Source: Shewanella piezotolerans WP3
GTDB taxonomy: Bacteria; Pseudomonadota; Gammaproteobacteria; Enterobacterales; Shewanellaceae
DNA length: 64,000 nucleotides
Reading direction: 5' to 3'
NCBI RefSeq assembly: GCF_000014885.1
Contig: NC_011566.1
Coordinates: forward strand, 4,834,501-4,898,500
Part shown: piece after piece, positions 36,939-45,254 of the stretch
Layout of the letters: each line of letters begins with the position of its first letter
Numbering within the stretch: position 1 is the first letter of the stretch
Made by a program: the position numbers and the translations under genes
The notes under the pieces: model-generated
Told to the model about the DNA's origin: nothing
The model's database searches: none
What the model saw: only the letters and a program-made list of their open reading frames with translations

Positions 36939-38617
36939 TAATACTCCCAACCAACAAGTCTGAGTTTTTTCTTGCCAGCTAATCCACCCGGCGGATCTAT
37001 ATTAGCAAGAGCATGATCATAATGAATCGCTGAGCCGCCAGGAACAGAAACTGTTTTACCTCTCACCGAGCCGTAAAGTTCACCACTGCCTGATATTTTC
37101 ACCTCAGTGAAAGGCGCATATACCGCGGCATAGAACGCTAAGTCACCACTGACTTCCACACCAGTTTCATCAGCATTAGATGAATAGATAGACATAGACG
37201 GTCGCTTGCTCTCACTGGTTAATCCAGGTTTCTCTGCAATAATTCGTGCCCCATTGCCCAATATAACCTTACCCTTAATCAACAAAGTTAAACTACTGTC
37301 TTCCTCAATAATCATTTCAGTGTCACCGCCAACACGAAAGTCCCCTTCGACATACATAAACACATCACCGCCACTGATCTTAACTTTAGCATTCGATGTC
37401 ATCGCAAAGCGGCTCACTTTGTAAACATCTTGAACATTGCCAAGGAAAATTGCACTTTTAGGCGTCGAAGATGGGCCACTACCACGGTAAAACCTACCAA
37501 GACGAGTCGATAACTCAAATCCTTTATTGGGACCAACCTCTATGCTCGCTAGCGTACTCAAGCCATCATCAACAGCTGCGATTTCATCAGTGATCCCCAT
37601 GGTGTCACAAACGACACCGTCTGAATTAGTAGGATCGGATGGATCGGGTGCACTGCCATTACTCTCAGGGACTTTTTCTATCTCAGGCATTACTCGAAAT
37701 AAACCACTACTATAAAGCGTTCCTGCCTGATTTTTTTGATTCCAGTTATCTTTAAACTCTGCTGCGCCGCCATAAAGAATATCTGGCTCTGTATTGTTAG
37801 GGTTTAATATCGATGCGCCCCAGTTCATGAACACATCCCCTATTGCACGCACGTAGCCACCAACTGAGCCACCAGCTTGACTATAATTCCCACGTGCTAA
37901 CACACTGCCACTGACTCGGCTTTGTCCTAAAGTGATATCGCCATTTGCGTGCAAGCTACCCTCTACCGGTGAAGAGCCCCCTAGAACAATATTACCCGTT
38001 GCAGCAACATCCCCAAAAATAGGTGAATGACCCGCTAAGGTCACATCAGCATCTTCCTCTATCGTTGTGACATTGGCATTCTCACCAGGAAGGTTAGGGT
38101 CATAGCTACCAGTGTTCGAATTAAAACTATCGATCTTAGCGCTACCGGTGATATTGACTCCCTCACAGCCAACAATGGCATTGGCAAACGGTGAGCTACC
38201 GCCACCAGAGGTCAATTCAAACCTCGCTTTTAAAGCAGAAGAACCTTCAAAGCGCTTGCCTCGGCTGGCAAGTAAAAGTTGCCCCGAGGCGTCTTTCGAC
38301 AAGTCAACGCTATAGCGCATATCACTCAATCCACCACTACCTGACCTGGCTAAGCTATCTCCTCCAACTGCAGCCATCAGCTCTTCTAATGTTGAATCAG
38401 GGTTATCCTGAAGCGATGCCAACAGAGCAGCATGGGTTTCAAATATCCCCCTTTCAGCCACTAGCTGCGCGTTCATCTTCTTTTGAAAATTACCACTCAG
38501 CCGCTCTTGAATAATGTTATCGCGCAGAGAACCTAAAACTAAAATACCTGCCAGTGAACTGAGCAGCATAACAGTAACTAGGCTCATACCTTGTTGAGAT
38601 GAATGCGATAAATACAT
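36938..38617 (-). CDS. pilX: PilX-type pilus assembly protein with bactofilin-like repeats
   Basis: The N-terminus (SQQGMSLVTVMLLSSLAGILVLGS) is the PilX class of prepilin, and ERLSGNFQKKMNAQLVAERG matches PilX. At 559 residues it is about three times longer than Pseudomonas PilX (about 195). The extra part holds short beta repeats (ATGNIVLGG, ANGDITLGQ, ARGNYSQAGG, AIGDVFMNW, about residues 205-275; VSGDLAFYAA later) like bactofilin or polymer-forming cytoskeletal folds. It is the last gene of the pilin operon. No PilY1 follows. Confidence 0.8.
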   Translation of the reverse strand: MYLSHSSQQGMSLVTVMLLSSLAGILVLGSLRDNIIQERLSGNFQKKMNAQLVAERGIFETHAALLASLQDNPDSTLEELMAAVGGDSLARSGSGGLSDMRYSVDLSKDASGQLLLASRGKRFEGSSALKARFELTSGGGSSPFANAIVGCEGVNITGSAKIDSFNSNTGSYDPNLPGENANVTTIEEDADVTLAGHSPIFGDVAATGNIVLGGSSPVEGSLHANGDITLGQSRVSGSVLARGNYSQAGGSVGGYVRAIGDVFMNWGASILNPNNTEPDILYGGAAEFKDNWNQKNQAGTLYSSGLFRVMPEIEKVPESNGSAPDPSDPTNSDGVVCDTMGITDEIAAVDDGLSTLASIEVGPNKGFELSTRLGRFYRGSGPSSTPKSAIFLGNVQDVYKVSRFAMTSNAKVKISGGDVFMYVEGDFRVGGDTEMIIEEDSSLTLLIKGKVILGNGARIIAEKPGLTSESKRPSMSIYSSNADETGVEVSGDLAFYAAVYAPFTEVKISGSGELYGSVRGKTVSVPGGSAIHYDHALANIDPPGGLAGKKKLRLVGWEY

Positions 38618-38625
38618 GGAACCGC

Positions 38626-39180
38626 CTAAGAAGAAAATGCTTTTGAGAGAATAATTCGGGTCAGTGCAATATCTATTCGTACCTGCCCACCAATAAAACT
38701 TTCCGGTAAGAAGCTGGGACTCACTAGAATGCGCATCAAATCATCTTCACGGTGAAACTCTATAGCCGTAATACCGTTGAGAATCGTTTTAGGAGCTGAT
38801 ACCGCCCCATCAATGGTCAAAGTACACTGCAGTAGCGGCGAGACAACGACATAGGTCTCTTTATAAGGTTTATCTGGAATTGAACCGTCACATGCTTTCA
38901 CATTAGCGACTTGCTCTACCACCAGACTGCTACCATGACTAACTATGCTAGGTTCCATTTCGGTTTGCTTTAAACTACGGCTAAACACCTGCACGCTAAA
39001 ACGCACCACTTCCTGGGTCGTTTCAAGACTTTTACTGGTTAGTATTGTGGTACTGATTGATGAATAAACGCCAAATACACCTAGCACTAACGCGGTGCTG
39101 ATGACCAGTGCAACCATCACCTCAATAAGTGAAAAGCCTTTCACAGCTTGCTTCATTAGAGTAGGAGTGAGTATCAACAT
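38626..39180 (-). CDS. pilW: Minor pilin PilW
   Basis: About 184 residues with a type IV prepilin leader ending GFSLIEVMVALVISTALVLG and a C-terminal globular domain with paired cysteines (VKACDGSIP, LLQCTLTID). PilW is a low-abundance pilin in the pilus-priming complex. A GTG begins the frame at 39189, but the ATG at 39180 overlaps the pilV stop (TAATG) and is the likely start. Confidence 0.82.
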   Translation of the reverse strand: MLILTPTLMKQAVKGFSLIEVMVALVISTALVLGVFGVYSSISTTILTSKSLETTQEVVRFSVQVFSRSLKQTEMEPSIVSHGSSLVVEQVANVKACDGSIPDKPYKETYVVVSPLLQCTLTIDGAVSAPKTILNGITAIEFHREDDLMRILVSPSFLPESFIGGQVRIDIALTRIILSKAFSS

Positions 39181-39593
39181 TAAGAGCACACCTGCGGGAA
39201 CATAGCATCGATTCGAATTCGGCTTTCGAGTCCGTCCACCATTCGAGCATCATTCCAACTCACATCGACCTCCAACTCATTGTTAAACCCCGCCCCAGCA
39301 GCAGGAGCTAGCGTCAAGGTATAAGCTGCAAATTGTGGCTGAACATTCGTAACAAAGTCGTTATCGTAGCTAATATTGCCAGTTTGCAAGTCACACAGTT
39401 TTGACCACGTTTTTTCAACCGCGTTATGTGCCTGAACTAAAGAGAGGGTGTAATTAAAGCTATTGGTTGCATACTGCAGAGATTTTAGTTCAGCCGCGGC
39501 GAGACCCAGTAAGATGATCGTCGATAGAAAAAGGGCAATAAGCACTTCAATAAGAGTGAACCCTGACTGACGGATAGCTTTGAGTGTATTCAT
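39180..39593 (-). CDS. pilV: Minor pilin PilV
   Basis: About 137 residues with the prepilin signal QSGFTLIEVLIALFLSTIILLG and a small soluble domain with a CDLQTGN segment and a terminal Cys. PilV is part of the type IV pilus initiation complex. The ATG at 39593 overlaps the fimT stop by four bases (ATGA), indicating translational coupling. Confidence 0.82.
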   Translation of the reverse strand: MNTLKAIRQSGFTLIEVLIALFLSTIILLGLAAAELKSLQYATNSFNYTLSLVQAHNAVEKTWSKLCDLQTGNISYDNDFVTNVQPQFAAYTLTLAPAAGAGFNNELEVDVSWNDARMVDGLESRIRIDAMFPQVCS

Positions 39594-40039
39594 GAGCAAC
39601 GATTACTCTTAGTTAAATAACTCTGACCACTAGTTAAAATAGTGAAGCAGTAATCGGTGGTGCCACTGTCACTATCAGTTATTTTTATCTTGCTGGCCTC
39701 GGCCTCTCCTGAGCGCGATAAAGTCATATCTTTAAGTCCTGTGACAGCGATGTCATTATGGCTGACACGAAACTCCTGCAAAGTTTCACCTTCTAACTGC
39801 ACTAACCAACTTCCCGCATCTTCATTGATCAAAATGGTTAAATCACGCTTAGCCGCTTCGCTGCGGGCAAACTTAAATACGCTTTGTAGTTGATTGGCAT
39901 TGCTGACTAAACGGTTATTTTTGATTTGGTTACTCATAGCAGGGACAGCTGTACTGGCAGCGATAGCTACAATCGCCAATGTTGTGAGTAGCTCTATCAG
40001 AGTAAAGCCTTTGCTTGTCGGGGCTGTGAAGGAATGCAT
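39590..40039 (-). CDS. fimT: Minor pilin FimT/GspH-like
   Basis: The 149-residue protein has the prepilin leader KGFTLIELLTTLAIVAIAAS and the GspH/FimT domain, including NQIKNNRLVSNANQLQSVFKFARSEAAKRD, a hallmark of FimT. FimT proteins act in pilus assembly and DNA uptake in some species. The gene abuts pilE without a gap. Confidence 0.85.
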   Translation of the reverse strand: MHSFTAPTSKGFTLIELLTTLAIVAIAASTAVPAMSNQIKNNRLVSNANQLQSVFKFARSEAAKRDLTILINEDAGSWLVQLEGETLQEFRVSHNDIAVTGLKDMTLSRSGEAEASKIKITDSDSGTTDYCFTILTSGQSYLTKSNRCS

Positions 40040-40456
40040 CTACCAACATCCTTGAGCAGGCGTTTTCACCCCTTGCTGATTAATGCTTAATGCGCCACAA
40101 CGATCACCTGCTTGTGAGGTGCCCGATTTAGGTGTAGCCGTCAGTGTAAATGTGGTTGCATCGTTGCTCGCCTCTGATCCCGCCGCCGCTTCAGACACTT
40201 TATAACTAAAAGAGTAATACTTACTGTCATTTGCAGGCACGGCTAAGCCATCAGGGTACCCCCCCATGCGTGTATATTGCCGTTCCAGCAATGCGACTTG
40301 CTCAATAATAGTGCGCTGCGCTTCACTTCGGCGACCATCCTGGATATAGGATTGATAAGACGGCAGTACTACAGTCGCCAAAATCCCCATGATTGCGATC
40401 ACGATTAACAATTCGATTAAAGTGAAAGCCTGCAGCTTTCTCGTTACGGTTACCAT
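40040..40456 (-). CDS. pilE: Type IV pilin PilE-like
   Basis: The 138-residue protein has QAFTLIELLIVIAIMGILATVVLPSY near the start and a PilE-type middle (GRRSEAQRTIIEQVALLERQYTRMGGYP), ending with paired cysteines (DRCGALSINQQG, PAQGCW). It is the first gene of the pilin operon, and PilE-type pilins of this sort are minor components in the Shewanella/Pseudomonas fimT-pilV-pilW-pilX-pilY1-pilE set. Here the order is pilE first. Confidence 0.83.
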   Translation of the reverse strand: MVTVTRKLQAFTLIELLIVIAIMGILATVVLPSYQSYIQDGRRSEAQRTIIEQVALLERQYTRMGGYPDGLAVPANDSKYYSFSYKVSEAAAGSEASNDATTFTLTATPKSGTSQAGDRCGALSINQQGVKTPAQGCW

Positions 40457-40760
40457 CCCTGAAAGACCTTAACTAAAGTTGTAACTAGTAAAATTTATTA
40501 GTAATAAAAACCAGAATAAAACCAACTCAAGATACCATAGTCAGGGATATTGCCTCACCGAATAATGCTGAAAAAAACTAATGAAAGACAGTAACTTGTA
40601 GTCAGATAGACCGACTTAACATGAAAGTTATTCAGCAATGTGGGAAGCAGGAGTTTAAAGCCTAAATGCAGTACGCGATAAAGGCTTTAGCTATGAGATA
40701 GGAGTCGTGTGACAAAGATGCATACAGGCTATCAACAAACGTTATAGTGTCATGGCAGTG
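40457..40760. other. 304-bp region upstream of the pilin operon
   Basis: Between pilE and the HEPN-like gene (both minus). It holds the pilE promoter and the end of the intergenic DNA of the neighbouring gene; a weak hairpin AAAGCCT...AGGCTTT occurs near 40657-40688. No ORF of note. Confidence 0.4.
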
Positions 40761-41351
40761 TTAGCTGGCAACGTCGCTAACAGAAGCTTGACATACTTGC
40801 AGAGCGGAAGGTGTTAAACCCTGTAGATGCTCGATAAGCTTAAAGCAGAGTTCGATATATTGCACCGCTTGTACCTTATCCACTTCATAGCCAACAGCAT
40901 GGGCAACTTTATTGCGCAATTGCCTTAATTCACTAAATAACTTTCCCTGTTTAGTGTTAATGAGTTGTTCGGAGATCAATATATTTTCGATATGCTTATA
41001 GCGGGTATTTTTGTCTAAAGTGATGTTACTGCAACGGGAGTGAATTAATTTTTCAGCCGCTAAGTCGACAGCTTCCCAAGCTTCAATAACAGCAGAATTA
41101 GGAAGCTGGCTCGCCGACATAATGAGTATATTTCGATTACTGTCCTTAAGCTCAGGGAATATCCCTTCAGCTTCTTGAGTTACCGCCTTAAGCTCTTGGC
41201 CAAACTCAAGCTCTAAATCTTTAAACTTTAGCTTCTTGGCCAAAGGGATAAGTTTAGATAGAGGTCGCTTAAGGCTAATCACTGCAAACACCAGTACCAG
41301 TGGCCAAGCTAACTTATCAATTAGCTCAATAGTAAATTGCATCCAGTCCAT
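40761..41351 (-). CDS. Membrane-anchored HEPN/DUF4145-like protein
   Basis: The 196-residue protein has one N-terminal hydrophobic helix (about residues 10-28), a charged linker (KKLKFKDLELEFGQELKAV) and an all-helical C-terminal domain with LRQLRNKVAHA, an RxxxxH motif as in HEPN ribonuclease-like domains (residues about 147-152). DUF4145 proteins share this arrangement. There is no nucleotidyltransferase partner nearby, so toxin-antitoxin status is not supported. Function unknown. Confidence 0.6.
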   Translation of the reverse strand: MDWMQFTIELIDKLAWPLVLVFAVISLKRPLSKLIPLAKKLKFKDLELEFGQELKAVTQEAEGIFPELKDSNRNILIMSASQLPNSAVIEAWEAVDLAAEKLIHSRCSNITLDKNTRYKHIENILISEQLINTKQGKLFSELRQLRNKVAHAVGYEVDKVQAVQYIELCFKLIEHLQGLTPSALQVCQASVSDVAS

Positions 41352-41404
41352 TTATCTTAATCCATCCTTGTTATGTGCTTTATTGTAAAGCGATTATGAT
41401 GAGT

Positions 41405-41902
41405 CTAATCGAGCTTGTTATAAGTCCTAGTGTTCCAATCAAATTGATATTCAACCCCTTGCCACTCATAAACAGTACGACCATCTTTTTGGATGACTCG
41501 GGCATTTTCAGGCAGGTGAGTTAGGCCAGTCGCATAACTCACACTCGTCGTGACTCTTTCTGGTGGTGCAATCACTTTCGGTTCAACGCGGCGATAACTT
41601 GGCTGCTGGTATCGGTAGGGGTATAGATGTCGATTGCCTGCATAACCCCAGCGAGAGCCATAGTATCCCCAGCCAGGACGATAATAACGCCCTCTATAAG
41701 GATAGGAGTACCAACCGTTAGACACGCCAACATTCCAGCGCCAAGGATCATTGAAGCCTGAATTCCAACCACTGCCCCAGCCGACACCAACACTCACGTT
41801 ACTAGCAACCAAAAGTGATGGGGTTACATGCTGCCCCGCCATTGCCGAGCTCGATAACGTCATGAGTGAGATGGCGGCAAGTCTAAATAAATTTAGTTTC
41901 AT
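41405..41902 (-). CDS. Exported Gly/Trp/Tyr/Arg-rich protein (DUF6515-like)
   Basis: About 165 residues: a signal peptide (MKLNLFRLAAISLMTLSSSAMA), a low-complexity middle rich in glycine, tryptophan, tyrosine and arginine (GWYSYPYRGRYYRPGWGYYG), and a conserved C-terminal beta segment, LPENARVIQKDGRTVYEWQG, resembling DUF6515 proteins. CAGGAG before the ATG at 41902 fixes the start; a longer frame exists. A cell-envelope role is likely but unproven. Confidence 0.7.
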   Translation of the reverse strand: MKLNLFRLAAISLMTLSSSAMAGQHVTPSLLVASNVSVGVGWGSGWNSGFNDPWRWNVGVSNGWYSYPYRGRYYRPGWGYYGSRWGYAGNRHLYPYRYQQPSYRRVEPKVIAPPERVTTSVSYATGLTHLPENARVIQKDGRTVYEWQGVEYQFDWNTRTYNKLD

Positions 41903-42017
41903 CGTTATACTCCTGCGCCAATGCCACATTAGCAAAACATAAAGCACAGACTCATTTTACGCCTAATTGGCGCTAACGCCAATCTCATTTAATATGCGAC
42001 TCTCGGTTCAAGCTTGC

Positions 42018-42341
42018 TATCCCCGTGCTACCTGAAGATGCAGGATTCAGTGGGAGTTTAATGGACTTTAATCAAGGCATTGCTCCATGCAGAACCTAAG
42101 CACCTACATTCATGTAGGCGAGGCATTGATTGCCATTAACGGTCGCTCCCTTAGTAACATCAATAACATAGAGTAAAGCCCATATTTTTTATATAAGAAA
42201 CGCCCATCAACGAAGGCTTTGTGCCAACCCACTTCGTTGTTGCACTAACTTAAAAGGGAATAACCATTTCTACGTCAATGCGCCTAGAATTGAACTGGCA
42301 CAATGCCTCTGAAACGACCATCTTCAAGTAGAACGGGTATA
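42018..42341. mobile_element. MITE-like element, copy B (324 bp)
   Basis: Related to copy A at 4137-4400: the ends (CTACCTGAAGATG at left; CATCTTCAAGTAGAACGGG at right) form inverted repeats, here with several mismatches. The interior shares blocks such as AGTGGGAGTTTAATGGACTT, and carries an extra segment of about 47 bp flanked by GGCATTG direct repeats. It lies in the divergent region between the Gly/Tyr-rich gene and ubiD, upstream of the ubiD promoter. Confidence 0.8.
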
Positions 42342-42457
42342 TATATCAGCTGCAGTTTTATTAGCATTCTGTCCATTGGTGAACAAGCGTTTAACGGCTA
42401 CGTGAATAATGCTATAGTGCGCGCCATATCACAGTTTATAGCGATGAGAATTCCCCT

Positions 42458-43939
42458 ATGAGTTTTAAGGATTTGCGCAGTTTTATAGAGCACCTAGAAA
42501 GTAATGGTGAGCTTAAGCGTATTAGTCATCCCGTCGACCCTCATTTGGAGATGACAGAGATTGCCGATCGCGTCTTGCGCTCAAAAGGCCCCGCTCTGTT
42601 ATTTGAAAACCCTGTTGGCAATGACATGCCGGTACTAGCGAATCTATTTGGTACGCCAAAACGCGTCGCTATGGCCTTAGGAAAAGAAGACCCTCTCGCC
42701 CTACGCGATGTCGGTGAGCTCCTTGCGTTCCTTAAAGAGCCTGAACCGCCACGTGGCTTTAAAGATGCGATCTCAAAGATCCCTATGTTTAAGCAGGCGC
42801 TCAACATGCCACCTAAAACTGTGCGCAACCCTCCATGCCAAGAAGTCGTGAAAACGGCGGAAGAGGTCGATCTCACCAAGCTTCCTATCCAGCATTGCTG
42901 GCCAGGTGACGTTGCACCATTAGTGACATGGGGGCTCACCATCACTAAAGGCCCACGTCAAAAACGCCAAAATTTAGGGATATATCGTCAACAGCTACTC
43001 GGCAAAGATAAGCTGATTATGCGCTGGCTCGACCATCGCGGCGGCGCATTAGACTTTAAAGATTTTAAAGAGAAACACCCCGGTGATCGCTACCCTGTTG
43101 TGGTCGCTCTAGGTTCAGACCCTGTCACCATATTAGGTGCGGTAACCCCTGTGCCAGACTCTATGAGTGAGTATGCCTTTGCCGGCCTTTTGCGGGGTGA
43201 ACGCACCGAAGTATGCAAAGCGATAAGCTGTGATTTAGAGGTGCCAGCCACCAGCGAAATCATCTTAGAAGGTTATATCGATCCTGAAGAGATGGCAGAA
43301 GAGGGTCCATACGGTGACCATACAGGTTACTACAATGAAACCGACTCATTCCCTGTATTTACTGTGACCCATATTACCCATCGAAAAGATGCGATATACC
43401 ACAGCACCTATACCGGCCGTCCACCTGATGAACCCGCAATGTTAGGTGTAGCGCTCAACGAAGTCTTTGTGCCGATTCTGCGTAAACAGTACCCAGAGAT
43501 CATCGATTTTTATCTACCGCCAGAAGGTTGCTCATACCGTATGGCAGTGATCTCTATTCGCAAGCAATACCCAGGTCATGCTAAGCGAGTGATGATGGGG
43601 GCGTGGTCATTCTTACGCCAGTTTATGTACACCAAATTTATTGTTGTCGTCGACGAAGACGTCAACTGCCGAGATTGGAACGATGTCATTTGGGCCATTA
43701 CCACCAGAATGGATCCAAAGCGCGACACCGTAATGATAGAAAATACCCCTATCGACTATCTCGATTTTGCATCACCTGTTGCTGGGCTAGGCTCAAAAAT
43801 GGGAATGGATGCGACTAATAAGTGGGAAGGTGAAACCGATCGCGAATGGGGAACCCCTATCGTTATGGATGAAGCCGTCAAACAAAAAGTCGATGAGATC
43901 TGGAGCGATCTAGGAATAGATGACGCGCCAACCCTATAA
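42458..43939 (+). CDS. ubiD: UbiD decarboxylase
   Basis: UbiD decarboxylates 3-octaprenyl-4-hydroxybenzoate in ubiquinone synthesis, using prenylated FMN made by UbiX. The 493-residue protein is the family length and co-linear throughout; EGPYGDHTGYYNETDSFPVF (about residues 284-303) carries the conserved acidic/basic residues of the active site. It is preceded by a MITE-like element and followed 73 bp later by fre in the same direction, an order common in Shewanella. Confidence 0.96.
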   Translation: MSFKDLRSFIEHLESNGELKRISHPVDPHLEMTEIADRVLRSKGPALLFENPVGNDMPVLANLFGTPKRVAMALGKEDPLALRDVGELLAFLKEPEPPRGFKDAISKIPMFKQALNMPPKTVRNPPCQEVVKTAEEVDLTKLPIQHCWPGDVAPLVTWGLTITKGPRQKRQNLGIYRQQLLGKDKLIMRWLDHRGGALDFKDFKEKHPGDRYPVVVALGSDPVTILGAVTPVPDSMSEYAFAGLLRGERTEVCKAISCDLEVPATSEIILEGYIDPEEMAEEGPYGDHTGYYNETDSFPVFTVTHITHRKDAIYHSTYTGRPPDEPAMLGVALNEVFVPILRKQYPEIIDFYLPPEGCSYRMAVISIRKQYPGHAKRVMMGAWSFLRQFMYTKFIVVVDEDVNCRDWNDVIWAITTRMDPKRDTVMIENTPIDYLDFASPVAGLGSKMGMDATNKWEGETDREWGTPIVMDEAVKQKVDEIWSDLGIDDAPTL

Positions 43940-44012
43940 CGTACTATTGCCTAAGCAATGTGCAAAAATATGTTGAATAAGCTTCCAAAGAGAAGCTCAT
44001 CAAGGAATCAAG

Positions 44013-44723
44013 ATGAACACCATTAGCTGTACAATTGAAAAAGTCGCACCGTTTAATGATGCGGTATTTCAGGTTATTTTAAAACCTACTGTAGCCTTTG
44101 ACTTTAAGGCTGGACAATACCTTTGCGTAGTCATGGGCGAAAAAGACAAACGCCCATTTTCTATCGCATCAGCGCCAGATAGCCAAGCGATTGAGCTGCA
44201 TATAGGCGCCGCAGTTAGCGAGAGCTACCCTATGCAAGTAGTTGAGCGTCTTAAAGATTGCTTAGCCAATAACGGTACAATCGATATTGAAGTGCCTGGC
44301 GGCGATGCACACCTCCGCCATGACAGCGTTCGTCCGCGTCTTTTAATTGCCGGCGGCACGGGCTTCTCCTACATTAAAAGTATTGTTGAGCATCAAATTG
44401 CACTTGGCCAGACGATTGAAACCACTCTTTATTGGGGTTGCCGTACTACCGATGCGATGTACTATCAAGCTATAGCACGTGAGTGGCATGACGCCCACCC
44501 TTGGCTTCACTTTGTACCAGTTGTCGAAGAAGCACCTGCTGACTGGAACGGTAAGCAAGCCAATTTACTCGAACAGATTAAAGCTGATTTTGTTAGCCTA
44601 AATGGCTATGACATCTATATTGCAGGCCGTTTCGATATGGTCGGGGCAGCTAGAGAAGTGTTCCGCAGTATTGGCGTTGAAGAAGATCACCTCTACGGCG
44701 ATGCATTTGCTTTTATAAAGTAA
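44013..44723 (+). CDS. fre: NAD(P)H-flavin reductase Fre
   Basis: Fre reduces free flavins with NAD(P)H and supplies reduced FMN. The 236-residue protein has the flavin-binding RPFSIASAP motif (residues about 47-55), the LLIAGGTGFSYIKS nucleotide-binding segment (about 110-123) and the C-terminal YIAGRFDMVGAAREVF. It sits downstream of ubiD, whose enzyme needs prenylated FMN, so co-expression is sensible. An AAGGAATC ribosome site precedes the ATG. Confidence 0.94.
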   Translation: MNTISCTIEKVAPFNDAVFQVILKPTVAFDFKAGQYLCVVMGEKDKRPFSIASAPDSQAIELHIGAAVSESYPMQVVERLKDCLANNGTIDIEVPGGDAHLRHDSVRPRLLIAGGTGFSYIKSIVEHQIALGQTIETTLYWGCRTTDAMYYQAIAREWHDAHPWLHFVPVVEEAPADWNGKQANLLEQIKADFVSLNGYDIYIAGRFDMVGAAREVFRSIGVEEDHLYGDAFAFIK

Positions 44724-45037
44724 TACCAATCAGTATAAAGATTTGATCGCTCAGCGAGAGTTTAGCGGCTTTGAGGTAAGGTCATTAAATGCTCCTGCAT
44801 TAATGACATTCACCACATCCATGTGGTTAGCAATGAATGAAGAGCATAGTTATTCTACGTTCAAGTTCATTAACGCAGCTTCAAAGCCGCTAAAACTCGC
44901 CTGTAGGAGTGTTTTTGGCTTGCTACTTCTGCGTTGAATAAACTCATAAGGGAACAACCATTATGTCATTTATCCGCCTTGAATTAGCGTGCCAAAAACG
45001 CTCTGAGTAGATCAACTTCTTATACTGATTGGTATAA
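44721..45037. mobile_element. MITE-like element C (317 bp)
   Basis: Outer inverted repeats TAATACCAATCAGTATAA (44721-44738) and TTATACTGATTGGTATAA (45020-45037) are near-perfect. Inside, AGTTTAGCGGCTTTGA and TCAAAGCCGCTAAAACT form a second inverted pair, so the element can fold strongly. It has no coding capacity. A remnant lies at 27893-28021. It starts at the fre stop and may provide its transcription end. Confidence 0.75.
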
Positions 45038-45063
45038 ACACTTTTTATTATTTATACATTCTT

Positions 45064-45250
45064 TAATACCAATTGCATTAAGTATTTGGCCAGTTCAGAG
45101 CACCTCAGTCTTTTCAATTTAAAGCGCATCGGTTAAGAAATGGTTATTCCCTTTTAAGCCAATGCAAAGCAGAAGTGGAAAGACTGAGGGGCTCACGTAG
45201 TGCGGGTTTCAAAACGCTGAATGGTCAAACTTTTAATGCTATTGGTATAA
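45064..45250. mobile_element. MITE-like element D (187 bp)
   Basis: Ends TAATACCAATTGCATTAA (45064-45081) and TTAATGCTATTGGTATAA (45233-45250) are inverted repeats with two mismatches, and the interior has CTCAGTCTTTTC paired with GAAAGACTGAGGG. The TAATACCAAT end is shared with element C, suggesting one family. It lies 26 bp from element C. Confidence 0.7.
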
Positions 45251-45254
45251 ATAG

